A stretch of DNA of 64,000 nucleotides from Hymenolepis diminuta (Eukaryota; Platyhelminthes; Cestoda; Cyclophyllidea; Hymenolepididae). Made by a program: the position numbers and the translations under genes. The notes beneath the pieces were generated by a model that saw only the letters and a list, made by a program, of their open reading frames with translations, was not told the DNA's origin and did not search any database. The stretch lies in contig CAADRB010000002.1 in assembly GCA_900708905.1 (NCBI GenBank), positions 3,460,365 through 3,524,364 of the forward strand, given 5' to 3'. This document shows, piece by piece, positions 46,741 to 57,800 of this stretch (the stretch's first letter is position 1; the number at the start of each line of letters is the position of its first letter).

Positions 46741-49700
46741 AGAGGTTTTACATGAATTGAAGAAGGTATGGTTGATAAAACAAGAGTTAGCGAAAATAAT
46801 AACATATCGTGGCCTGCATTGATGGATATGTCGAGTGCAGATTGTCATCGTTTGCTTCGACAAAATGAAATTGAGGCATACTCGAAGGTTGTTTCTGCAT
46901 TTCGAGCCCAAGGACCGTTTACAAGTGAAAAGAAGTCAATACTGTCTGATCTTCAACGTTTGCTTAGCATCAGTGGTGATCGTCACCGTGCCGAGGTTAG
47001 GCGTGCTGTGAATGACGATGAACTTGCCACAATCTCAAAATGGTTTGTCATTATTTTTTCTTACATATTTTTCAATTTAGCGTCTGTGGTAAAAGAACGG
47101 ATGACGGTTGGTTTTCAGAAGGGCGACGCATCACCCCAATCATTCAGCGCGGCGTTCCTCAAACTGCATTTTTACTTGATGCTGATGCAGTTGCTAGCAA
47201 AATAGCATCTTTCAAATTTAAGATGTCTAATAAGAGCAAAATACCCGCAATTAACACGGAATTTGCACAAACCAATGAAAAGGTCGCCAGTATTTCATGT
47301 GCTGAAGCCGTTGAAAATGTGAATAAAGCTGTATGTTTCCCATAATTTGTGTTTGAACTATTAAGTGAATTTTCTTATTTGTTTTTCATTCTCGGTATTA
47401 TTTTCTAATTGCATCGACTTTAACATAAATTTATTTTCACAATCACTCAAAACTAGGTCAATTTTCTGTTTTTAGGAAAATGATGAGATCGTACCAGATA
47501 CCGATATCGCTATTACAGAGTTACTCAAAGATGTTTCAAATAATGACACCAATGAAACTCCGGTTGTCCCGGAAGCTGCTGTGGAAGTAACGTGCGAAGC
47601 CGATGCTACACCGAAATCAAAATTTGCTTCTACTATGATCGAGGAGAAGGCAAGCCTCATTGCCGAATTACCTGTGGATCAAGTATCAAAAGACAAAGCC
47701 CAATCTTCCACACTCTCTTTTCAATTAGATGAGAACACCGAACATAGCTCACCATTGGTTAAACAGATACCTATCATTCAATCTGTTATCACTGTAAGTT
47801 ATGGAATATTCGTAGCTTCTATTTGTATTTATGAGTTTGAGCGAGAATCTTTATTAATAATTATAGGGCATTAAAAGACCCTATTCGGTCTTGGAATCAC
47901 CTGTTTCCATGGGCTCTTCACAAACTCAATTGCCTTTACCCAAAAGCTCTTTGGAAGGGGCTAAAAACGGCGGAGCTGTTCCCTTTATTTCTACTACCCG
48001 TAACTTTTTAATTAGACCAAACACTCCTCAAATTCCCGGCAACTCAACATCTAAACCCTTATCTCAAGGTAGGTTGACATACTCCCTCTGTTTGATTTGA
48101 TTTTAATGTGCTTACAGTACGCACGGTTTGTTACTAGCTCTAATCATGAATTAATAGCACATGATCATAAGAACTATTTTCAATTTTAGTTACAGGTACA
48201 TAAAATTGGAATTTTTTATGGAGTTTTATTGACCACAAAACCAAAAGCTTCTTTAAATCTTTTTAAAAACCTAGCATTATCATTGATCAAATGCTCAAGT
48301 CTATGATTTGACCACATTTCTTTGTTTGGCTGAGATATTTAAGCCAAGTGACTTTCCTATTTGGTCAGAATAATGAACATTATTCGCTATTTTCTACTGA
48401 ATTGATATCAGTAAAATATAAATTTTCACTTTAGGTAACCAAATGAACAGGATTCAGGGTTCGTCAAATCCTGTAATACCAATTCCAGTAATTAATCGAT
48501 CTAGTCCATCGTCGACATTGACGTCAACTCCAAGTCTAACTACCTTTGTGATGACGGGTTCTTCTGGCCCCACTGCTTTCATTTCTCAACCCTCGAATAA
48601 TGCTTCAAGGGTTTTTAAAAATTACTCCACTGTGATATCCTCTAATCATCATCAGCAGCAGAATGCCCCAATTTCCGCTTCTGCCTCTGAAAACAAGAAG
48701 ATACATCCAGCCCATTCCATTATTGTCCAATCTTCCCAATCGAGTACATCAAAACCTCTCCAAACCACTAATTATTCCACTCCAAGAAATGTGTATTTTG
48801 TTCCACAAGGTTTGTTCTATCCTGCTTGAGAAAATGACTGCTTATCTGAGTCTTGATTAATGTTTTTTTATTCCCCCTCTCCTTTTCACATTGTAGGTTC
48901 TTCTAATCGTTTAGTGACTTCTAATTCCACGGTTGGAAGTACTAATCAACCCGCTACTAGTCGTCCTCTGCGTATCCTGCCTGTGAACAACTCTCTAATC
49001 ACCACTTCAACAACAGCGACAAATACGCATGTCAATAGTTCCACTCTCGGTCCTCTCCTAACATCCACTAACCTACCATCCAACTATCAGAATCAGCAAA
49101 ATAACTCTCGGGTAAGTTACCATTTGTTCGTAGGTGATGTGACGGTCAACGAGACCCATAAAGTTAAAGGTCATATGTATGATCAATCTTACTAGTTAAA
49201 ACCGATCAATAAGGGGAGATGTGATAGAAGCACTTCAGGATGATACTCTTCAAACTATGATGAGACCAAAGAAATAAGTTTTTGATTCTATAGGTTGGAA
49301 GGGAAGTGGTCTCCTATAATGTTGGAGCAAATGAAGAATCTTTCCAGTTGCCATTGAATGGTCTTATCGAAGACGTTCTTCAAGTCTTGCTTCACATTTT
49401 CTTTTATTGGTACCTAGGAACTCTATAGAACCGAAACCATGAAATCTTTTCAATGTATCTAGTTAAAATGTTCTTGAATTTAGTATATAGATTACTGTGG
49501 AAAGAACAAACAATATTTAAAAATTCTGCATTCTGTTTTGAAAATTCTGCCATACCAAGAAGAAATTTCAGTTTAGTTATCATTAATGAAGAATAGATAT
49601 GTCTTACAAAGTTATTGCTCTTCCAACTTCAAAAACAATATGGGCAGGAGACGAAGAATATGGTTTAAATAATTGTATCATAAGAGAATAAGGAGACGTC

Positions 49701-50112
49701 CGTTCCATAGCTAGTGAGCTGAAAATCTATTCGGGTAGTAGAAATATATTCTAAGTAGATCATAAGTAAAGTGAAAGTGTAGGATAAGTCGGTAGCCAAC
49801 TTCATCCCTAAGCAAATTTAGATCCCTTCAAACTTCGGTTTTCGGTTCATTGTTAATTACGGATGTATTCTCTAGGTTTGCGGTGATTCTGAACTGTCTT
49901 CACCTGCAGTAAATCTCGTAAAGGTGGCAGCAGCGCCGGTGAACATCGGTTACTCCTCCAGTGTAGGTAGCCTCTTAGTGAACTCCCCTAGCGTAAATAT
50001 CTCAACGACGGGTCAACAAGTCAATTCTTCAAGTCAGTTGGTGAGTATGTTGGACCCGAAGCGACCTCGGCTGGCGTTCATGTCTACAGCCTCACCATCC
50101 ACTAGACAATAG
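46741..50112 (+). CDS. EMSY: EMSY-like ENT-domain chromatin regulator
   Basis: EMSY is a nuclear transcriptional repressor known in vertebrates to bind BRCA2 and HP1 and to belong to a SIN3/KDM5-type complex. Coding exons 46768-47042, 47081-47330, 47476-47793, 47867-48068, 48435-48809, 48897-49111, 49876-50112; phases agree and the model closes at 623 residues. The ENT domain is unmistakable at residues 15 to about 100: WPALMDMS, EAYSKVVSAFRAQG, RHRAEVRRAVNDDELATI, then WFSEGRR and VPQTAF as in human. The rest is Ser/Thr/Asn/Pro-rich and low in complexity, and the protein is about half the human length. The first intron is only 38 bases (47043-47080) and splits the ENT domain. Upstream, acceptors at 46686 (CCTTGCAG) and 46740 (CGTTTTAG) could receive a leader; a two-codon upstream frame ATG AAT TGA is at 46752. 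ATTAAA at 50475 may be its poly(A) signal. The feature starts at the putative acceptor exon; the ATG is 46768. Confidence 0.92.
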
Positions 50113-50618
50113 TCTTATCTATTGTCGAACTTGCCCCCACTCCTCACTCTATCCTCTTCTCACTCACTGAACACCTCGCATTTCATCCAGCTTGTACATA
50201 TCTATGTATTCTATCTCGAGTAGGAAACTATTTTAACTCCTGTCTGTCTGACTCTGTATCTTTAACTATAGCACTCTCTTCCTCACCTCTACTTCTTCCC
50301 CTATCACAATTTTATTGCAAGAGCTGGAATGTTTGTGAATATATGTGTATGCATTTCGGGGGTATATTCGAGCTAAAAAGAGAGAGGATTTAAAACAAAA
50401 TTCTATTCCTCTCTATCTTGAACACGCTCTAGATATTATAAGTATGTGTTATGGACTTGTTGTATCTATATATTATTAAACATTATAAAATATAAGCATT
50501 ACTCTCTATCTGCGCCTCTGTATTTTCTCTAACACTGAATGTGACTTTTCGCCTGCCAAAATTTGTTTTGGTGTGCTGCACAACAGGCTAAGAATATGGA
50601 ATGTCTTTCAGTTTTTAG
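50113..50618 (+). other. Intercistronic region EMSY to solenoid gene
   Basis: 506 bases holding the EMSY 3'UTR, a candidate poly(A) signal ATTAAA (50475-50480) and two acceptors in tandem just before the next ATG (TCTTTCAG ending 50611, TTTTTAG ending 50618). The first fits trans-splicing with a 7-base leader, the second joins directly to ATG. Confidence 0.55.
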
Positions 50619-53600
50619 ATGGGACATATTGAAGAGATAGAGGCTCTGGGGAAATCCCTGGCGGCTAAGATTCCCTGGAACGAAGTAGATGTCGGAACTT
50701 GCGTCTCGCTCCTTCGTTACCTTCGGGGCGAATTTGGTTCCGGAAAAGAGGGCATTAGTCAGGAGGTCTGTGCTCAGGCTTTGAGCGTACTGACCTCTCT
50801 ACTTGACAATCTGCTCTCTACTTCCGAGTGTCGGGACTTTTTAGACCAAACTGAGGGAAGGGATCATTTGGTTCTTTCTGTGCTACTTCAATGCCTTGTC
50901 AATTGTCATTCCTACATGAAGACGCATGATATGCCAACTTCTGGTGAAATCACTGCTACAATAACGAATATTCTGCTTTATAGTCCGGATATATGTAATT
51001 GGGTCTATTCTCTCCAATCTACTACCCATTTTCCCTTATGGCGAGCCAGGATTGGTTACTCTGCCTTCGTGCTGATCACCGAACTTATCACTGCTGCTCT
51101 ACAATCTGGTATTCATCCGGATTTTACTCGATTCCTCGATCACGCAGCTCAGTGTATGCGAATTATAGCTGTGTATGGAGGAGAGAATGTTCAGCTAATG
51201 CAGAACTGGTATGAACACTCAATACTTCTCATTTCTGCACTTTGTAATGTTACTCCAAGAGAAGCTTACTGGCAGCAAGCTTCGAAACGACTTGAACACA
51301 CCATTCAACTCTCCTCAGCTCTGGGAACTATCCTACTTCTTCACAACTATGAAGATGGTTTTAGGGAGATTAACACTCCTTCTATGGTAAAACTGGCGGA
51401 ACTGTGTATGAAATTTTGTGGCCCGTTGATAAATCAATCATCGGAGATGTGGATTAAAACTGTAATGGTCATTCTCAAGCATTGTATCTATGAGTCACCG
51501 TTCAGGATAAGGCATGAACAGGATTCTGTGAAGGAATCTCACCCTCTTGCAAAGGTTGGTACCAAGTCAAAACTTTTGAATTTGTGTATTGTAATTCATA
51601 TCTAGGAAAGTATAATTTAAAACACATCTCGGAGATAAAAAGTGGCCAGGTAGTTTTCTATAAACATGTATAGTGGCCAAGTAAGGTAAAGGTATTCTGG
51701 ATCCTCTTTTATGAAATCGTCAGAGGCCACAAGACCAATCGGTACACTTCCAGTGATATGAATGATAAACTGCGCCGGTTTTTCCTGATCAACAAGAGGT
51801 GATATGGAACTCGAGTTTCTGATAAGAGAATAGAATACCTGATCTCTAACCATGCCAAATGTTAGGGGGATTTGTAATGGAGGTCTGTGCTTCGAAGTCA
51901 CTTATTCAAAACTGGCAGAGCTTTTGAAGATTATTATTCTTCCAATATTGAGAAGATGGGAGTAGAAGGATGTTCTAAGAAGTGATGCATTAACAAGAGG
52001 TGTTCGGTTCAATGTTTAAACAGACAAAGCCAGTTGAAGTTAACCCAGATTGTTAGTTATAAAGAAGAACGGAAAAATCGACGGATACATGGATAGGTAC
52101 ATTTAATCTGATACATCGGATCGTATCTATGATACTAATTTGGTAAAATAATGTATGACTTTCAAGATCTAATGATTCAGGGAACTTGTGGACTTTGGCC
52201 ATTAAGTTGCCATTAACTCAATTTGATTTTTGTTTCTGATTCTATCAAGGCCTCGAGATCATTTTTGCAGTCGTATATCTCCAAGCACCTATTTTGCATC
52301 CCGTAGAAGCAGTTTATGATGTGAGAGGAAGCAAATCGGAATAAAACACATTTGAAAACATATTCATTTGGAGTAGTATTTTACAATGGTGCCTTCTTTG
52401 AATTATTGTACAAAAACCCAGGTAATTGTGTCGCATTTTATCATTTGAGTAGGTAAACGGGATTGGTGGAAGTAATATTCATACTCCTATCACTGTTTCT
52501 CCAGTTTATCATATTGCCCGCATGGTACAGTGGGCACTAACTAAGACTGATAGACAAATAGATTAAGTAATATAACTATGAAGGTTATGTGAATTGTAAA
52601 CTAAATGCATGATTGAAAAAGTGTAGACTAAGATGCTACTTAGGTGGATGTTGAAGCTATGCGAGGTTGCTTAGGGCCACTAACCTAATTTGGCTTATAA
52701 CATAAATATTTACAAGAGTTAATTAGAAGTTCTTTTGCAGCAACTTCCCGATGGCGATCTCCCTCGAATGCTTGGAATTCTTCGAGGCGCTATTCACATG
52801 ATACTTCACTTACTTCCAACAATTTGTGACCCTCCTGAAACGAATTGGTCCATGTTGGATGATGAAGGTCTATCAGAACTTGTCTTCACGATTGGTGATG
52901 TGATGGTACTTGTGGACTCATTGTTGCAGGAACACCTTTCGAAACAGGGACCCATTGGACCCCGGAAGAAAGCTCCTAGTCTTATGAGCTCTATGGTACG
53001 TCTAACATTAATTCCATTAATGATTTTTGTCTCTGGTGTATTTAAAACTGTGTATCTAACTATTTCATGTCAGTCAAGGTCCAAACTTCTTTAAAATTAT
53101 TTTTCAACCTTCATATACAATGAGTCTCTCTTTTGAGAAAATCGCCTTCTGTTACCCATTCCCTGATTTGTTTAAATAGTGCGCTTAGATGTCCACTAAT
53201 GTTTACATAGCTTGCAACATTTGACCCCACTTAATCTTTATGCCATCGATCCGCCATCGATTCCACCTTCAGATTTCTTTTAAAATGATATTATTGAACT
53301 AGTGTCTTTTAATTACACCTTTTTTTAAAGTTGAATAGGTTTGTTATTGTATTATAACCCTCAGCAAGCTAGAAAAGAATTTGCAACCTTTTATTGTGAG
53401 AAACTAATGGCAAGCGGAATAAATGAAGGAAGGAGTGTATGGTAAAGATATTCGAAATTCAGCTAAGTTATCAAAAAGTCTTTGGATTCGAGTTTTACAA
53501 TATTTATTTAGTGGATAGTTCTTGTTCCAAAATTAAAATTCCATGAATTGCTATTTGGAGCAAATTCCTATCTGCAATATCCAATGCTTATTGACCGGTT

Positions 53601-54683
53601 TTATAACATTTTACAATGGTCAATTCGTTTTTCTTCCAAGGTTGAGAAATCAGAGTGATCTTAAATGATATAAGACAATTTGCACGATCGTAACATGGCA
53701 CAACTGAAATGAAGAAAATTTTTCTTTTAGACTCGAAAACTCTTTTTATTGGTATAAGCATTAAACTTTGCAGCAAGAGTTATTCAAGAGCAATTAAAAT
53801 GATTATTTTGTTGCTACAGTTAAAAATATGCCTTTTCGATGCATACAGAAATATGAGGAATTACTAAGATTTAGCTCTTAGATAGTAAAGGTTTGCATTT
53901 TCTCTCGATACTGCTTGATCGTATGAATTGTCTAGTGCATTACTTACCATAATAGCAAAAGAATACCAAGAAATTGGATTAATCTCTTAGGAATATAAAA
54001 GTCAAGAATATATTGCATAATATAATAGCAGCATTTATGAATGAATACATCAATATGACAGATGTTAGATAATAGTAAGAAATGGCCCCCTAATAGGATG
54101 AGAGTGGCAAAATCGTATCACCAAATAGGGAATCGATATAATCACAAGCGATAATGCGTATGGGGAATCGGCCTGTTATTTAGTGCTGGACAAAATTTAT
54201 TGCTCATAATTGTAATTTTTTCGCCGCCACAATCTTGAGGCTTAATCAGGCTTAAATCGTTAACCTACTTTTTCTTCTTAGGGAGCCTTCAGCTACAAGG
54301 ACCCACGAAGCATCGCTTTTGCGGTATTTTTGAAGCAGGAACTGATTCGGAGCCTACTTTCCATAATCTACTATCGTCCACACATGGTCCCCTATTTCGA
54401 GAAACATATTCGAGTAACAAGCATTGAATGCTTAGAGTCCGAGGTGCCTATTAATGCTCCTGATATGTTCTGGGCTCTTGTCAACTCTTCCCAAAGGGAT
54501 CCTTCTGGAGTAGCCGCTGTGGAATACACTGTTGTTCTCCTGAATCGTATATTGAAGCCTGAATTGCAAACTGAAGAAGTTCTCAAAGCTTCTTCTGCTT
54601 TGGCTAAGCGTATGGCTGAACTTAAGCCTGTTGCCACACTGCGAGAACAAGTCAAGTCTTTTGCCGATATTGACCTTTCTTAG
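50619..54683 (+). CDS. Unrecognised conserved-looking helical (solenoid-type) protein, 530 aa
   Basis: Exons 50619-51554, 52741-52995, 54282-54683, all phase 0; introns of 1186 and 1286 bases. The reading frame is long, well balanced and clearly coding. A TAG stands directly before the ATG, so 50619 is the first possible start. I do not recognise the family. Residues are mostly in Leu-rich helices without signal peptide, membrane segment or low-complexity tract, which suggests an ARM/HEAT-like all-helical protein. Noticeable words: PREAYWQQASKRLEHTIQLS near residue 210, KDPRSIAFAVFLKQELIRSL near residue 402, and YYRPHMVPYFEKHIRV. The acidic patch DPPETNWSMLDDEGLSELV is in exon 2. It sits between EMSY and MTERF4 in the same direction; AATAAA at 54711 is its likely poly(A) signal. 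A profile search would be needed to name it. Confidence 0.85.
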
Positions 54684-54710
54684 TGCCTTGGTATAATTAG
54701 AATTTTTTTC

Positions 54711-54716
54711 AATAAA
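54711..54716 (+). terminator. Poly(A) signal of the solenoid gene
   Basis: AATAAA 28 bases after the stop codon and about 95 bases before the next gene's acceptor, as expected inside a trans-spliced operon. Confidence 0.6.
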
Positions 54717-54799
54717 TTTTGATATTTATGGAGAATGTACTTTGAGTTCTGCTTTTTATACCTCGGTATGTTATGGTGTTTGGTGTAGTTAATGGTGAT

Positions 54800-54811
54800 G
54801 TTATTTTTCAG
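54800..54811 (+). promoter_or_regulatory. Acceptor, probable spliced-leader site of MTERF4
   Basis: GTTATTTTTCAG, a good pyrimidine tract and AG, 128 bases after the stop of the upstream gene and about 95 after its AATAAA. No first exon or donor for it is apparent in the short gap, which favours trans-splicing over cis-splicing. Confidence 0.6.
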
Positions 54812-57800
54812 TTCTCTTCAAAGCTCTTCCGAATTCGAGGAGGTGTGCTCGAGGCCAGATGTCTGTCTAGCTCTCTCGAGATGACTGAATTCTCGTCGTC
54901 TCGAATTCTGGACCCCACACAGATGGAACGTCTGATTGACCAACCAGCGAAAGCTGCCTTGTTTGATACCTTTCTGAAAGTCTACCCAGATTTCGATGGT
55001 ATGATTGTGAAACCCCTTCAAGATGTTGCTAAACTGGATTCACCTTCAATAATCAACCTCCTGAGAGTAGCTCTGTCCTCAGATCTGCCTAACACCTCAG
55101 GAAGTTTTTGTAACTTGGAGACAAGACTTCAGATTATTCAACCGGATTTCGTTATCACTCAGGTGATGAACCCATTGATGAGATTTGGAGTTACGAACCC
55201 TCAACGTATAATTCGACGATGTCCAAATCTCTTTGCAGCTGCGGCTCTGCGAGATGGGGAACAGAGTCGATTGCTTGTGGCTCTATCTACATTGAATGGC
55301 CTCCTTACTAGAAAGGAACTCGCCTCTGTGGTGAAAAACTTCCCTTGTGAGTTTCCTTTCTTGATACGTAGTCCATTCCTTTGATCGAATTAATAATTAG
55401 AAGTTGATATTTATACTGCTGCTAGTAATAAGTCAAGTCACTGTAATAATTAGGAGAGTACAGAAATGACTGGGAAGCCAGTCTCATTTACCAACTAATA
55501 ATTGAGAGAACATCTACATATATGTATTCATCAAATGCTGTAACTCACATTCCATGGGTTTTCTCATGAAGATTGACTATTCGGAAATGGCGAACTCCAG
55601 GTGTATTTGCAGGTAAATCCACACCCCTTCCCATTTCCAAAATGCTATATTGTTGTCGAGGCTGAATCTCTTCACAGCCGAATTTGACGGCTGTTGTTTG
55701 ACATCTTTGTGTTTGTTGTTTATGGCAGAAGTATTTTTTTCAGCTGAAGTTATTTACGTTAGTCCTCACATTTGTCCTTATAATATCGTCCATTTATTAA
55801 AAGGTCATTTAATAGGGGGAATGAAATGTGAAGTTTGAGTATTTCTTTCTTCAAGCATAGTATATTTATATCTTTTTGCAATTGTTGCCTCTTTTTCACT
55901 GGAACCTTCATGCCTCAAGATATTTTGAAAGCATTCTTTACGGTTTAGTCTAAACTGTAAACGGAAAGAGCTTGGCTTGCTTTTGTTTGTATTTTAATGA
56001 TATCACATTTCATGAATTCCTCCAAATTTATATGTGAGTAGGAAACATACATCCGATTTTATCAAGTACAAAAATATTGGTCGTGGAAACACTCCAGTCT
56101 TCAAATTTATGGAGCCGTAATTTGGTATAAGCTGAGATTTGGAATTTTCAAGATAGCCAAATCGGATAGCCAAGATACTAGTGGAATGATACATAGTAGA
56201 GCTCGCCAGAGTTTACTCAGTGTGAAGTCAAATAATAATATGTATCCATAGTGCTCTCCAAGCCGAAGGTAACTGAGAATATTACTCCACTTTGTAGACA
56301 ATTATTGCCGATATCATCTTTTTGGGAACTCAAGTTCATATCCGGCTATGTGCGTCGGTGATGCATTGGTCACTGCGCATGTCTGCCATGTCAGAGATCA
56401 CGGGATTGATTCCTATCTGCACACACTCGCCAGAGCGGAATGGCAAACCGCTTTGATTAAGTTTAATCACTTTAACGTTTGAGTCATTGCTATATTGGAT
56501 ATCACGATGTACTTGTCTATAATAGATTATCCAATTAAGGAGCAAACTTATGGAATGAATAATGATCTTTATGATTTATAAGATTGCAGAATGCAAGTCA
56601 GACAGGCTCATGTACCAGAATAGGTCTCGAATGCAAATAAATTCACGAACGTCTAAACGAATTAAGGAGTATATAATAAGGCTCGTTCACTTAGCATGGA
56701 CGCCCGATAATAATTATTTTCTTCAGTGTGTTGATCATAAACTTGGGACCGAATGTGTATTTTAATAGCTATTAGAATGCAAAGACTGAATTGGTCTCAA
56801 TGCTTCTGAGTGGATTTTTTTTGTTATCCTGTAATTTTTTCTAAAAATTATTTGGTAATAACTAAATCCAAGTCTAAGTTATACCTATGTAGACTGCATC
56901 CGCTGATGACACGCGGTCAGAGATCAACAGTGATTGATTGAAATAACCAGGTGCTTTGGCTAATAAAGGCCATTGTGGGTTGAATATGGATTCCCAGGAT
57001 GCTCAATATGATTTTTGCCAAACGCTTTCCTTAAACGTGATTTGGAAATTTATTTTTAATCATAGAACTATTAATGGATACACGTCGATGACTTCTGAAT
57101 TCATCCCGTCTAACGATTACTATTGGAGCTTTATTAATTAAGAGTGAAAGCTAGAAAAACATTTTCCGATCCGGTTACTTTGGGAGACAGGGCTATCCTT
57201 TTCGATAATGATGTCTAGACACTAACAGTACTTTATTTATGTCATAAATTCAAGGTGTCAATTCTTTTGTGTAGCCTTGCTTAGTTTTCTGAATCTTAAA
57301 ATCGTTTAATTAGGAGAGGAACTAGCATTGCAACAAAAATCAGGAAGTCATGGAGAGGACTTCTTGATGGAATTGAAATATCATATGAAATGTGCAATTA
57401 TTAGAAGACGACAACGACATCTACTGGAATCATAGGTCATTCACTGTAACAGCAATAAACAGGAGAATTACGTTGATTGAGTATATGTTGCAAGGGGAAT
57501 CTAAAGAAAGGCATACATGTGGAAATGAGGTCACACAGTAGACAAGGTTCGGATAGATACCAACAAAATCAAACAAAGTTGTTTCATAAACTTGTATGTA
57601 TCATTATTTATCATATAGGTTGTAGTAGTTAATATGCACATCTGACACATCAGAGGCCCCGAGATCGATACTCAGCACTGCACACTTGGTTATATGGATG
57701 GCGGACCTCACTGGTTAATTCTGTCCAACAGGAGAAGTGATTCCCACTGGAATATCTCCTCTCTGCTTTAGGTAAATGTTTTGATACCAATTTTCTTCAA

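Noticed and set aside
46741..46767. Spliced-leader AUG start for EMSY at the 46740 acceptor
   Set aside because: A leader AUG there would run into TGA after six codons, and a normal ATG at 46768 opens the conserved ENT domain.
47043..47080. Open reading through the first EMSY intron
   Set aside because: The 38-base segment is GT-AG and its removal restores the WFSEGRR and VPQTAF homology; reading through loses it.
54773..54811. Open frame of MTERF4 beginning at the ATG at 54773
   Set aside because: It reads through a clear acceptor (TTATTTTTCAG) and its first 13 residues are hydrophobic intergenic sequence; the presequence-like N-terminus begins right after the AG. Kept only as an alternative.
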